Part shown: positions 36,116 to 48,600 of the stretch, piece by piece
How positions within the stretch are numbered: position 1 is the first letter of the stretch
How the letters are laid out: each line of letters begins with the position of its first letter
Source: Hofstenia miamia
Lineage: Eukaryota; Xenacoelomorpha; Acoela; Hofsteniidae
Direction: 5' to 3'
Length of the DNA stretch: 64,000 bases
Assembly (NCBI GenBank): GCA_900660155.1
Contig: CABFPE010000122.1
Location: forward strand, 223,107-287,106
Position numbers and translations under genes: made by a program
The notes under the pieces: generated by a model
The model's input: only the letters and a program-made list of their open reading frames with translations
Database searches by the model: none
Told to the model about the DNA's origin: nothing

Positions 36116-36830
36116 CCAAATGAGTACTTTCGGTAAATACCGGTCGGGAACCGGCAGAGTTGGAACCAGGCCCGGGCCTGAAATTATTGGTAAGGACCCG
36201 AACCAGAAAAATTTAACACTCGGGCCAACATTTATCATGTCTGAAATTAAGTGTATGTTCATTAATTGAATAAGATGATAGGTTGAATTCTATGCACCAA
36301 TTCATGTGACGGCTTATTCGAATAATATGTGAGCAATACGATTACATAAAAATCGGAGTGGGAAGGAATAATCGATAGTTAAAGTAACATTAAAATAGCT
36401 AGCGGTCGCATGAATTTCTTATTTCATTCGTCAAATGAAATGACTTCGTCCACACACTCTTGGAAATTATATAAGATAAGGCGAGCAAATAGTCAATTTG
36501 TTACCAGATCTGTATCTTGAGAGGAAACCAAGATATTGGAATCTCTGACTGAATAACTTGAATAAACATAAATAGTACTTACAAGAGCAAATATGTAGAT
36601 GAAATGAGATTTCAAATGTAATATAATAATAATAATAAAAATGCACTTTGAATACATGTACATGTAGAACATTCAAGAAAAATGTATAAAACGATAAATT
36701 TTGTCACCAGGTCGCTGGTTTAAAAGCTATCCGGGCCCGGGCCTGATTTTTTTGTGTTGATGCGGGCCGGGAAGAAAAAACCGGCCCGGTTTCAACTCTG
36801 AGCGCCGAGCGGCCCATCTCTATAGTGCTA
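36116..36830. mobile_element. GC-rich-ended hAT-like element
   Basis: Two GC-rich arms (about 36130-36230 and 36715-36830) bracket AT-rich DNA. CCCGGGCCTGA occurs in both arms, and the right arm read backwards begins TAGAGATGGGCCGCTCGG, a hAT-like tip. The arms contain most of the CG words in this part of the window. No transposase is visible and the left tip is not certain. Confidence 0.5.
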
Positions 36831-38240
36831 GCTATTCAAAGAATTGCATATCTCAAGTTAAGTCGAGAACAAAGTAACCCAATTTTGCGACTTCCCATCC
36901 AAAACTGATTATAAATGCCAATGAGGTACGGTATTCACCCCTATTTATCTCTCTTTCTGTCTGTTTGTCAGAAGGATTTCTCAAAAAGAAAGGAATCTGT
37001 CTTTACAAAAATGTATGCCGAGATAGGTAATGGTTGAACTTTGATCCCATTACATTTCCATACTGTTTCGAATTGTTGTCTGGGGCTAGAGCCAATTTTA
37101 TGAAGTAACATGTATCAATTCAATGCAAAGAATGATTTTTTTTTGCAATCAAGGAAATTCTATTGAATTCGTTGATTTATCTCCAAAGAATTTTCAGGAA
37201 TTTCAACAGAAACTATTTTTGAACGATGTGTGTTTAATAGAGACGGATTATATAAACTACTATGTAATGATTGGCGGAAGTACTTGCAGTCTCTGATTGC
37301 TCTTATTTTCATTGCTATTAGCAGGCATAGAAATTGCAACCATATTTAATTAAACAATGCATCTATTCACATACATTATTTAGTGCATGTTCCATTAAAT
37401 AAGATACCCGTGATTGATGTTATTTAGCTATTCGCTATTTTTTGCGTGTGGACCTCCAGTAAAGTTGCATGGATCCCTAGAGTCTTAGCAATTTATTAAT
37501 TACTGGAGACTAATTTGGGTTTTCTGCAGGTACTGTACGACGCGTGGTTCTCATGATTTTGTTCTGAATTTTCTTTAATCCAGTTTGCATAAATTTTTAA
37601 TTTCTTATGGCAATTTAGAATAGAGCTTTTTCTTATCAACTAAAAAAGTTGTCTTTCCAGTCCAGCGAAAGCGGGGCAAGGGGAGCAGTTGTTCGCATAA
37701 AATTAAATTTTCTGGAAAAGCCGTCTAAATATTTTAATTCGTTAGTTAATTTACTTGGTAACAAATGCGGTTTGCGCCATTGTCTTTCGCTTTTTTCTCT
37801 TCCTCCTTCTTAGGATACCACCTTATTCTTGGCAGCCTAAGTATTTCTTATATGCAGTTGCAAGAGGTATTTTCTATTTTGCTAGAAAACTAATCGATAT
37901 TTGGTCATTATGTGAATTTCTCAATGCAGCTGATTGATGCATACAGGCTTTGCTATTTGCAAATTCTTAAATACAGCAGAACACTAAATTTTTATTTAAA
38001 AATATCAAATTTTTCTTAATACAAGAACTAATGAGTTGTTGATTGAAGAAAACAATATAATACAAACACCTTTGACTTTGTTCATGAAATGATAAGGAAA
38101 TCACTGTCCGCTGTTCATATAAGCAAAATTTTGATTATTTATTCAAATATATTAAAAAGTTTGCAATAAATTTTATATTATAAATTATTAGCTCTTGCAT
38201 TTAGTGAATGGAAAATGTTAGTAAATTCTACAGAAAATTA
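36831..38240. other. Intergenic, upstream of receptor gene B
   Basis: AT-rich. No gene or transposon domain. A 60-codon open stretch at 37755-37937 is probably chance. Confidence 0.45.
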
Positions 38241-38242
38241 TG

Positions 38243-38260
38243 GCATTTAATTGGATAAGT
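38243..38260 (+). promoter_or_regulatory. Conserved ATTGG element before gene B
   Basis: GCATTTAATTGGATAAG, with ATTGG at 38250-38254, 50 bp before the ATG. It aligns with the elements before genes A and C. Confidence 0.55.
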
Positions 38261-38303
38261 ATTGTTTTAACTAGAACTGGAAATTATTCTCTCAAACAGA
38301 ATC

Positions 38304-38659
38304 ATGAGAGACAATTTACTAAAGTGGAAAACATATCCTTCATCTTCATCATCCTTGGAGTTTCGCATTATTCTTGGAATTAACATAAGTGCCATTATGC
38401 TTAATATGTTGGCGATTCTAGTTTATTTTAACAGTAAGGAAATGAAGTCGTCATTTACAAATCTTCTATTCACAAGTTTGGCGTTTATAGACTTGTTCAC
38501 AGCACTTGCTTTCGGTTTTCGATCTATTTTTTCTAAAATTATCGTAAATCCTAAAGGACAATGGGAAGTTATTTACTGTCAATTTTTTTTCAGTGGAATT
38601 CTGATTTGGTCTCTTACCTATACTTCACTTTTTCATATAACCTTCATTTCCTTAGAAAG
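38304..38659 (+). CDS. Receptor gene B, exon 1: class A GPCR TM1-TM3
   Basis: Paralogue of gene A exon 1, with exactly the same length (356 bp) and residue numbering: N34 in TM1, SLAFIDLF with D63 in TM2, C92 at the start of TM3, and LER at 117-119 with the Arg codon split by the intron (GAAAG|GTATTT). The N-terminus MRDNLLKWKTYP differs in detail but keeps the Trp-x-x-Tyr-Pro pattern of A and C. The block NSKEMKSSFT (first intracellular loop) is identical in all three genes. Intact frame. Confidence 0.9.
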
Positions 38660-38743
38660 GTATTTCTTCATTTAGAAATTTTACATACTATATAATATAC
38701 AGTATCAAAAATCACTCAACTATTTTTATCACATTGTTTTTAC
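38660..38743 (+). other. Intron of receptor gene B (84 bp, GT-AC)
   Basis: Homology with A and C puts the acceptor directly before G-TTTCTTGCAATAG. In A and C that site is TTTTTAG; in B it reads GTTTTTAC, so the intron would end in AC. The next AG downstream (38757) would give the wrong frame. The pyrimidine-rich tract is otherwise kept. Confidence 0.7.
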
Positions 38744-39350
38744 GTTTCTTGCAATAGTTTTTCCAATCAAGTACCAACTGTTGATTCGAAAGAAACCTTT
38801 CAAAATTGGATATATTTTGATGATCTATTGCTTAGGTCTGCTTTCATGGTTACAAGCAATATATTTAACACCACAAGTGCAAGACACGTGTATCTTCGAT
38901 CTAGCCTCAGAGTTGATGGTAAAAATTACTGTGGTTAAAATGGCCATAATTTCATTAGTTTTGGTGTTTTCATATGCAATGGTATTGTGGAAATTTTTTC
39001 TGAATCAAAAGCCTCACAGAAGAAATAACTTAGCAAAGGGACAAAGAAACACAACTATATTCTCACTTTTAGTAATAGGGGGATTTATGTTATGTAATTA
39101 TCCGTATGCTGTATACGTATTTCTAATAGTGATTAGTGAAAGCTTTGCACTCAATTGGGATGTTAATACATTGTCGAGGGAATTTTGGATATGTCTAGGA
39201 TTAATTAACTTTTCATCCTTTTTAAATCCTCTTTTCTATATCTTTCAAAATAAAACGTTCCAGAGAGCAATTTGCAAGATTGGAGGCAAGAAAGTGACCA
39301 GTATGAGGGGTAATCAAATTTTTGAAAGGTCTACAAAAACACTAAAATAA
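38744..39350 (+). CDS. Receptor gene B, exon 2: class A GPCR TM4-TM7 and tail
   Basis: With exon 1 it makes 320 residues. Landmarks match gene A: FLAIVFPIKYQ in loop 2, LLSWLQA in TM4, DTCIFDL with the loop 2 Cys, FSYAMVLW in TM5, MLCNYPYAVY in TM6 (no toggle Trp), NPLFYIF in TM7, then QNKTFQRAICKIGGKK. By eye roughly two-thirds identical to A over this exon. The frame has no stop or shift, so constraint was recent; the odd splice acceptor raises the question whether the gene is still spliced. The 3' flank shares AGTAGGCACC and TTTGGACATTC with gene A. Confidence 0.85.
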
Positions 39351-40765
39351 AAATGACATTAATCATCTCTAGCTGAAGTAGTAGGCACCAATTCTTTGGA
39401 CATTCATTGCTATGGTTGAGTGCATTCGTTTGTATATAATGTATCTGCATGCTCTCTATGTACATATTTTGTAAGACTTGTACGATAGATAAATTTAAAT
39501 ATATATGCTAGACATATAGTGTATAATCAAGGTTTGAAAATTAAACATTCTTTGATTTGTTACACTCAAACTTAGAAATTTTAAATCTTGTAGTAAACAT
39601 TGATAAAGCTTGTTATCAAGCTTAACTCTATCACTCGCTTTGAGTAGTACTTCCTTCTTAGCTTTTACTAATTTCCATGTTAGGATAATAATTTCTTTCC
39701 CAAGCAAATGAATATACTGTTGATATAGGGTATTATAGCTTTTCATTTCTACACTTAAGGTGTAATGATTAAGTTACAATTTTGCAAGAGTTTGGTTTGT
39801 GTTAAAATTGCTTATATCATGCATTTTAATGGCATAATTAATATTTTTGAGACTCTCTTCAAATGTTTCATATACTGTAGCTAAATTATTTGTTATCTAT
39901 GAAATGATGAAGAAGGTATTAGGATATTCTTACACATCAATTTCATGGCGTTGTAAATGATAACAACAGCGTTTTTTTTACCGAAAAAACAACTAATTTT
40001 GACTTAAAAATCGATAAAATTTGACAAATTTTAAGAAAAGAAAAGAAAAATGTTCAAACCTAGAATTCTATTCTATTATTTAATGTAGTGCAAACGCAAA
40101 TATTTGCACACATTTACAGGCAAAAAAATCTGTCTTTGAGCAGAACTTTACCAGAAAAGAAAATGATCGCTCAATTGGAACATAAGTTGGGTTGTAGCAC
40201 TTGAATTCAGCGTGCACAGCTGGAGGGGTTTTCCTGCTTTGATTTGATGATTTTATAAGCGTTACAGTTCTTGAGCATGAGCTTTGTAGTATATACACCA
40301 ATGTTCACACCGTCCTGTTTCAAGTGCAGCATCATAATATCGTTATGGATTTCCTTGATAGTGTATTTCGAAATCTCCATCTTTTAAATCAGCCGTAGTT
40401 TTGGGAAGTCACACTGAATCTTTACGAGTGATCTGCAACTTGGGTACCATTAACAACAGCTTTTGTATGACTGACAAGAATACCTGTTCTTTTGGCAATT
40501 GATAAAACACTTCTAGTGGTAATGCGAGAGAGAACAGTAAATAGCCCATCAAAGTAGCTCGTACAAATTATACACACATGCTTACGGAAGTGAGGATCAC
40601 TCATTGGTTCAATAGCAACCAGCGGCTGTCGTCATTTTTTATAATTCTGAAAGCAGAATTGTACATTTCAAAGTTATATTTTGTTACATATTGAATTAAT
40701 AAGAATCAATAATACTAATTTTTTCAAAAATTGAAAAATTTCTTGAACTTTTCATTTTATCATAT
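39351..40765. other. Intergenic; unrecognised minus-strand coding-like remnant
   Basis: At 40422-40604 (-) an open stretch includes RSVLSIAKRTGILVSHTKA, which could be a helix-turn-helix of transposase type, and 40080-40301 (-) may continue it. No catalytic motif is seen, so no family is named. Confidence 0.3.
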
Positions 40766-41335
40766 ATGATACATTTACAGCTTCTTCTGTACTTGGACAA
40801 GATATATTCCAACCTTGACACCAGTTCCCCGTGTGCTGCCGTTTACTTTGACTTTGCGAAAGCATTCGACAAAGTCCATCATGACTACCTCCTGTTCAAG
40901 CTCATTAAATTCGGCTTTGACCAAGATTTTATTGACTTGTTTGCCTCATACTTGACAAATCGCACACAACATGTCCGTGTTGATTTAACTCTTTCTAGTG
41001 GCGTCAATGTTACTGGTGGCATTCCCCAGGGCACTGTTCTGGGGCCGTTGCTGTTTATACTGTTTATTGATGACTTACCTAACTGCATTATTGATTGTAA
41101 AAGTTTTCTGTTCACTAACGATACTAAGCTTTTGTGTTCCTCGACTCCCTTCTGTCTATCTATTACCACCTTATTTTTAACGACGTCCTTTTATTTTACA
41201 AGATGCTCCACAAGAAAACTGAGTTACCGTTTTCTGCCGTCTTTTGTCTTAAGAAGTCTCAAACACGCCGGTGCCAGAAATCAAGAAAATTCTAAACTGA
41301 CAAGTTCTTCTCCTATAGGACTGCCCAAACCGTGA
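40766..41335 (+). pseudogene. Non-LTR retrotransposon reverse transcriptase relic
   Basis: RT domain in one frame: YFDFAKAFDKVHHDYLLFKL (block A), then LTNRTQHVRV, then GGIPQGTVLGPLLFILFIDD. The catalytic box reads FTNDTKLL where the family has FADDTKL: the first of the paired Asp residues is Asn, so this copy is catalytically dead even where the frame is open. Fragmentary sequence with SLKHAGARNQE continues to about 41335. It is of higher GC than the surroundings and from a LINE lineage different from the 28-30 kb copy. Confidence 0.85.
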
Positions 41336-42250
41336 ACTTCATTCTGATGAACTCGGATGTCGACATATCATCATCACTGTCGTGTTTCAGATAATCTCTT
41401 TTTAGCTTCTTACTTCAGCGCTCTTTTGACACCTACAATTTTGATCTCTCGTGTAGCTGGCCTTTGAAGTGTCTTTGCTCACTATGCCGTTCATAGATGT
41501 TGCCTTATTTTGTAGTATTACCAGTCCTTTGTTCTTGTGTGTTGTTTTACTAACGCAATAGATTCTTTCATTATTATTATTAAAGATAATGCAAAATTCA
41601 ATTTAGGAAAACTTATCAAATCACCAAAATTGCAAAGCTCTATTAAAATTTTGATTGAATTAGCCAGTGTCTTTATTCGTAGGGCTTACTGTCACAAATA
41701 ATGCTTCCAGATGAATTTTCTGTCCCATTATTGAATTCATTATATCAATAATCTCTTAAAAATAATATTATTACATCCAAACTATTTTAGACTCAAATTA
41801 TAAAAAGAAATTTCCATTGTTGCAAAATTTCAGAAATTGTTGACATCTTTCGTGATATCATTACATAACAAAGAAATCTTTAATTTTTTCTTCAAAAACC
41901 TAACTAAGATAAAATAAGGTAAATCTGACCAAAACCTGACATCAATAGTTTAATCCTATGAAAAGTTATAGAGGTGGTGGAACACTAAGGACCTCTCCTG
42001 GGGCTGGTAGGGCTGAGAGGACTTCTATAACCTGCACATTTAATATGAAATAAGGACCTTCTACTTGTGATTATAAAACTAGCACTTATAATAATTAAGA
42101 AATGAAATAATTAATTGAAATGGAATGTTATATATATATATATATATATATATTAATTTAGATTGTCCATTATCATGATCATTTTACATGAAGAATATGA
42201 AAATTCTATAAATATGCATACATTGCGCATTGCAAGCTCTATTATATAGG
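41336..42250. other. Intergenic
   Basis: Possible trailing LINE sequence to about 41570, then AT-rich DNA and a (TA)n tract at 42129-42152. No gene seen. Confidence 0.4.
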
Positions 42251-43231
42251 TTTGGTATTTCACCATCTTTGTTTTATCATCTACTCAGTGTTTTTTATAA
42301 AAATATATTTTTTCACAATATATTTTAGATTTCTACTATGTCTTTACATCAATTTAGTCTTTTTGATGAACTTCATCATCTTGTATATATTCTCAACAGC
42401 AAAGTCCGTCTTACAATTGATACTTCACCTTGACCAGTCCAATCGCACTATTCCATCCATCTGTACTTGTTTGGTAAGTAGTACTCATTTTCAGCACAAT
42501 GGTTTGGGGACTTCATTGAAAGGTATGAAGCACTTTTGTCTTCCATGATATAAGAAAACATGAAGGAGAACAAATCTGATGGTTTCTTCTGACAGACCTG
42601 CTTGAATTTGCTTGGTTTGCACAGGGCAATAAAATATGGTAGCACTAGTTTGTCTATGACTTTAGACTTTTTCAGCTTTCCCTCCTTTGACTTATGCAAA
42701 CAAATCTTGGGTGAAGAGATAAAGAACAACTAGTGGTGTGGGAAGATCTTGTGTCACGTGGGGGTTTGATATTAATATTAACAACCCCAAAAGGGAAACA
42801 TAGATAAATAGTTTAAATTAGTTACAATTTTTTCTGTTGTATCCATGGGTTTATTGAGTTGGCTTTCTTTGCTTGCTAAGCTAATTGTTTGATCACAAGA
42901 AGGTTCCTCTATTGCCAATGTTCCAGGCCAGGTGTCTCCTCCAGCAGTTGAGCTATTAATTGCCCAAATCGCTGTGAGTCCATCTTCAGCAGCTTAGATC
43001 TCCATTGTCTTTCCTCCTCACCAGACCCAGATAGTGGTCTCAATGCTGCTTCTGAGGACTGTGAGCTTTGGTCAAATTTCTCCATTCTTCTCCTGACTGT
43101 CCTTTTCACTTGGCTGGCATACAGTTTTGGCTGAGCTTGGGTGTTCATCACTAAACAGAAAGATTAGATTTAAATACCATATATTGGGAATATTGCACCA
43201 TACAGTTATGGGCTTCTCCTTTACACCATGC

Positions 43232-44260
43232 TCATTTCTCAGTTTCAGTTTGATTAGGTGTGATATTAATATCATATATATTATCAAAATTTTCCTCTTC
43301 CCTGTCAATTAAGTTGTCAAATTTATAATACAAATCATTACCATTATTTACTAACATAAATTCCTTGTGATTGTCTATTACAACTGCGTCAATATCCTTA
43401 ATAGTATATTTTAGCATTTGGAAGTGAACCTTTCTACTGTTACTTAAAATATAATTGTTGTGAGTAAGTACCTTCTCAACTACAAAATAACCAGCCCATT
43501 TAAAGACTAGCTTTTTAACTTGTTTATCATCAGTAACCAAAAGTGTGTGTGTACACAAACACAGTGTCACCCCTCTTTATGTGGTTCTTGTAAGCATTTT
43601 TATTGAATGCTCTCTATTGTCAGATGGCCAACATATGGTCATGTGTATAGATTGCAACTCTTTTATAATTTGGTTTACATAATTATTTGGGGTTGGCGTG
43701 TTGTAGTTAGCAAAAATTTTTGACAGGGGCATTTCAGCCTCTTTTCAAATCATGAATTTTAAAGGGGTAACTCCTGTAATGCTGTGCACTGATGTATTGT
43801 AAAAATATCTAAACATTTCAATTACTCTTCTCCAGTCTCTTCTGACTGCCTTAGATACAGCAGTTCTAATCAGTTTAATCAGGGTTCTATTTAACCACTC
43901 CACCAGCCTGTTTGCTTGGGGTATGTTGTTTTAATCTTATGCTTTATCTCTAGTTGTTTCATGACTTAACTCATCAGGTTGCTTTTGAATTGGGGTCTCT
44001 GATCTGAAATGATCTTTCACATGTGACTGAACTTGAGGATCTATTCTTTTACAATGTGATCAGGCACAACTTTGGCAGGGTGTTGTTCATAGAGGTGATC
44101 TGTGCATACTTGGAGAAATGGTGTTGGTATCCCTTGTCATCATTTGACAGCTGTTCTTATTTGATGTGCATGACCTTGTTTGGCAGTTCTGCAGTCATGC
44201 TTTCAAGCACAGCACAATGCTCCATTTTTTAATAAACAAGTCTCACACTTATTGATAATG
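43232..44260 (-). pseudogene. Ty3/Gypsy-type integrase relic
   Basis: Minus-strand fragments of a retrotransposon integrase in decayed frames. ISDQRPQFKS at about 43983-44010 holds the second catalytic Asp region; NRLVEWLNRTLIKLI at about 43880-43925 contains the conserved Glu. Nearer the C-terminus, KLVFKWAGYFVVEKV followed by KVHFQMLKY at about 43400-43520 resembles the GPY/F module. Stops and shifts are frequent and CpG is nearly absent. Confidence 0.75.
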
Positions 44261-44904
44261 TCTAATACAGCTATTTTGATACCAATAGTGATGTACCTAG
44301 TATTGAAATTGCTTCCATTTGAATTATCCCAAGATGTCCTTACTCATGTATGTGTTTTATCAGAATATGTTTAAAGTACTCAGGCATGGCCAGACAATTA
44401 TATCTACTTTGAGAGAAAAGTAACCCATTATTGTTAAGCTTCCAATTACATTTGTTAATGTAGCACAGCTCAACCTGAATGATGCTGGAGTTAGGCTCTT
44501 AAACCTTCTGGATGATCTGATTCTGCATCTTGTCCTCCCTCTGTTTCTCAATTATATCTTACTCTACAATCTCCTCCTTGATAAGAATGTGCAAAGTTGC
44601 ATGCCCCTGTTGATTGGCATTGATTTTGGGTAGCAGGTTATACTTGGTTTTTTGGATGAAGCCAAAAATGGCCTTTTCTCCAGTGGGGTTTCCTAAGTTG
44701 GTTTCATAACTAGGCAGGGTTGTCTAGTAGCCTGCATTCATGTGTAGCCTGCCTTTCCAGTAGGTTATTAAAAGTTAAAATCATTCAGGTATTCAATTCA
44801 TTGAGCTACAATATTCAACCAGTCTCCCAAGAACTTCTTTAGCCAGGTGAGTTCATATCTGAAAATGCTTTCCCAATAAGTAGTAGCAAAATTTTCATAG
44901 AGAT

Positions 44905-45228
44905 TCAACTAGAGCAAGCATCTAGGTTTTCATAGCTCTGTAGTTTTCCTCTGATGCATGTAGCTTCTGGTGGAATATTGTACAGGAGCTCCCTTCCTTT
45001 GTGGATCTGGCCTAGTACACCATTGATGGCTATGATACTCACATCACAATCCACTACAAACTCCAGATTATAGTTGGGAGTGTTCAAGCTTAGTAATTTC
45101 TTCAGTTTGTTTTTTATCACATCTAATTCACTTTGTTGTGGGGACTCAAACTTTGAATCACTCTTAACTGGTATCCAAACCACAACTTTGCACAAAACAC
45201 TTTGCTTTGCCTTGTAATATATAATCAA
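44905..45228 (-). pseudogene. Ty3/Gypsy-type RNase H region relic
   Basis: A 107-codon open stretch containing LDVIKNKLKKLL then LEFVVDCDVSIIAINGVLGQ. This matches the transition from RT to RNase H in Gypsy-like pol ('FxxLKxxLxxxP...FxLxTDAS..AxGAVLxQ'). The expected Asp of the first acidic site is not evident (CDVS). It lies between the protease (46.1 kb) and integrase (44.2 kb) on the same strand, the Gypsy gene order. Most of the RT domain between 45.3 and 45.9 kb is missing or unrecognisable. Confidence 0.6.
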
Positions 45229-45899
45229 ACACTAATCAGTAAACAAAAGAATTCAAGTCCAAAAAATTTATTTCATCCCCTTCTTATTCTCATGGTTAAT
45301 ATTTATACTATTCTTCATAAAACATCTTCACACTATTTAAAAGTAGGAAACAAGTACCTGTTGCTTAAGAGTTTTGTATTATCCACATCTATTTTCTACA
45401 TGGTCCAATCAGGATATCTAAAGTTAATGAGGAGTGTATTGTCGTCAGATTTTTCAAACATTGTGGTGACAAGCCTTTGTTGACATTAAATTAAAACTGT
45501 CAAACATCACTTTTTCTTCTTTGTAGAATTATTTTGTAATTTTCAAAATATAAGGATTATGCTACAGTAACTTAGTCTCTCTTTATCTTGGCCATTCTCT
45601 TTGAATTGTTTAGGATTGTGACACTACCTCTGCCTTTCCATAGAGAGCATATGTTAGGAGCAAGAATTACTTGTCACATCGCAGGTCCAGTATGACCAGC
45701 TACCATTATGTCCCCTTTGAAGTCGCACTCAGATGCTCCAATGCAGATTCACTTCCAAAAAAGCAGCTCAATAGTCACATCATGCAGGAATTTCAATGCT
45801 ATCTTGGCATTGACTACAGTGCTGAGATCATCATTTATGGACTCAGGTTCCCTGATCAATATGTTATTGTTGTTTTAGTCAATCATGCAGCCATTTGCC

Positions 45900-46430
45900 T
45901 CCAAAAATTCTTATCAACAGTGTTGACATTGACCAGATTGACTTTCATCTTTTCTCCATTAGCCTTAATAAATACTTCATTAACAATACCTCAAATTGTG
46001 GTGTACCTCCTGGAAACATCTATTAGTTGATGGCATGCATATTCCACTTGATCTCTAGTAATAACCACATTTTCACAATAATTGTCAGAGATTATCAAAT
46101 CTGAGGCTCCTGTGTCCATGGTGACATACACCATCATTCACTTCAAGTTGTCCAACAGCACATTTCTTCTCATCAAGCTTGTTAGAATAAGAACATTATG
46201 CTCTCACTTAGCAGGCAGTGGTGCTTTTTCTAGTTTAAAGTATGATAGTTGTATTCTTCCTCAAATGACTCCTTTGGTGCACTACAATTGTCATTTTTGT
46301 CTGAGAGAAATTCTGCACTCAGGTAAAAACTTTTTCCAGGTCAAGCATGTTAATAATTTGGCTACAGGTGCTATTTATGTGAAATGACTAGTCACATCTA
46401 TAACATTGGCAGATTGCTTCTCATACAGAT
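45900..46430 (-). pseudogene. Retrotransposon zinc knuckle and aspartic protease relic
   Basis: Near 46375-46425 the minus strand encodes CYRCD, a stop, then SFHINSTC, a CX2CX4HX4C nucleic-acid-binding knuckle with one stop inside. About 300 bp downstream MDTGASDLIISD (46085-46121) is a retropepsin active-site motif (DTGA). Further down GIVNEVFIKANGEKMKVNLV resembles the flap and body of the protease. Order and strand fit a Gag-Pol polyprotein with the integrase relic at 43.2-44.3 kb. Confidence 0.75.
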
Positions 46431-47508
46431 GGTTGCTGCCTTGGTGGTTGCTTCATTGTTAACTCAAAGAAGAAGAACTATTCCTCAATGGATTGTGACA
46501 CTGTTAATTTTTCTGGTAAACTTAAGGTTCACCGCATGCTTATTGACACATTCACTGACTGCAGACTCAATAGGAAGTATTGAGTTGTAAAAATGCAGAT
46601 CAGGAGAGGGATTCTGCTAATGAGGGAAACTAATAAAGCAGCTGGTAGTGCCTGGACATATACTACTAGCAGTAGGCAATGTAGTCAATGGAGCCAAGTT
46701 TAAAGTGTATGAAGTTTGAAAGGTGATCAGACAGTTAGGTGAGTTTATGTATGTTGAAGTATTTACTGAGATGGTAGCAGTTTGAGCACAAATTAGTGGG
46801 CTTGATGGAGCAGGCTGGCTGTTTACCATTAGCACCTTTGGATTTACTTGAAAATTGCTTTTACACATGCTAAAGATGCTGTTGGACAGTTGTTGAGTCA
46901 AATACTTGACTTTCAAAGGATTGAATCACTTTGTGAATTTCTTGACAAGAGACCACTTCAGAATTTATCTGGATGAAATCTTCAGGAACAGCATTGGCTG
47001 CAATAAAATTTTACATTACAAACACATTGCAGGTTCTATTTTAGGATTCAGAGTTTGTTGTATGCAGTCCTTTAACCTGTTAAGCATCAGTGTCAACTTA
47101 TGTTTGTCTTGCTAATTTCAATGCAAATGTCATAGTCAACTTGTGCTTGTTTTCCATTTAAATGGAAATCAAAAAAATGCATAATAATAGGGACAAAATT
47201 GATTAAAATGCATTTTAAAAGATTTTGAAAATTTAGCTAAATATGGTGATGTTTTGGAAGCAACCAGGGAAGGGAGAGGGGACACTTAACAGGTAAAGAG
47301 CTTCATTAGATTCTCAGAGCTCACTATTGCATAGGGTCTGCATGTTGAGTTCATCATTCAGAGAGTTTATGTGTTGAAGGGCTTTCTCACAAGTGTTGGA
47401 CAGTTGCTCCATGAGATGCCAAAGTTCAGCTACTTGCTCAGCATCAGTCCTCACAGTGCTGGAAGGCATACACATCTTGGTGAACATATGGTGTTGAGTG
47501 CCTGACAT
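46431..47508 (-). pseudogene. Probable Gag region of the Ty3/Gypsy relic
   Basis: Minus-strand open stretches 46617-46916 and 47314-47508 lie upstream of the zinc knuckle. The second starts MSGTQHHMFTKM and has a Glu/Leu-rich helix-prone segment (AEQVAELWHLMEQLSN). Assigned to Gag by position only. No long terminal repeats were found in the flanks. Confidence 0.45.
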
Positions 47509-48600
47509 TCAAGCCAGCTTTGGATCAAAGAGGGGAAAGACAAAAAATGGTGTCTACAGAAGAGGACAATGAAGATGTGTGAGGGGAAGTCTCTATTTCC
47601 AAAAGAAGTCAGTAAAGTAAGGGAACAGTAAAAGGATGAGAAATCATAATTGGCAAGTTGGTAAAAATAAGGGGTAAATGAGAAAATAGATGTCTAATAA
47701 CAAACAGAAAATCCAAAACAGAATGAGGATAAAACTATCAAAATAACAATTCATTGATATTTGATACTCAAGACTTTGCAAGTGGCATTACTGCTTTGAC
47801 TCAACTACTGAGAATTATGACACTAGTAAGTAGGTTAACATGAAGTAATGGCATCATAGTCAACCTCAAAGAGGGCATTTGTCATTCCAATTCAATGAAG
47901 CACATAAAGATTAAAGACAAGACACAATAAAAGGAACTACAATGAATAGAAACACATTAAAATCACCAGCTAAAAAAACCAGTTTGGCTCATAATAATGA
48001 CCAGCAAGCAGAGACAACAGTAAATCTTATGAGTTTAAGACAAGGAGCTCTGAATAACAGGAGTTGAAATAGATATATAATAATAAAGATTTGTAGGTGG
48101 GAAAATTTTTGCAGCACATACAGATTAATAGATTGTTCTATTACACTGTGGACTAAATATGCCTGATGCATGCTGTTTACCAGAACGTAAATGTGGTTAT
48201 TACAAGTATGATTGAATGTTTTATCAACTACCAACTGATAATTATGAAAAACAGAGATGGCTGGATGCAATTTGTTGCATTTTTTCATCCAAAAAATTTG
48301 GTAGTTTGCAAGCTCTACTGGTTTCTACAAATGAAAACTAAAAATAAAAAAAGGACATGTTCAACCAGTGAAAATCCCCAATAAATTTGATTGCACACAT
48401 AGGTAAATTTTCGTTTTAGATAGTAAATTTGTATTAGAGATAGAAAATAAATTTATGATGATTCAATATATGTCACAATTTTCACAACTTTAAAAGATTT
48501 TACTATAGAATAAGTACATTAAATGAATAAAATGGGTTATGCAATTTAGTAAGGGTGTTAAATATATGAATTGGAGAAACATTTGCACTAAGTTATAAGA
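47509..48600. other. CpG-poor spacer
   Basis: No recognisable domain. Composition is like the flanking relics. Confidence 0.4.

Noticed and set aside
38100-38303. An extra 5' exon or signal peptide for gene B
   Set aside because: No upstream frame continues the N-terminus, and the ATG aligns with those of A and C.
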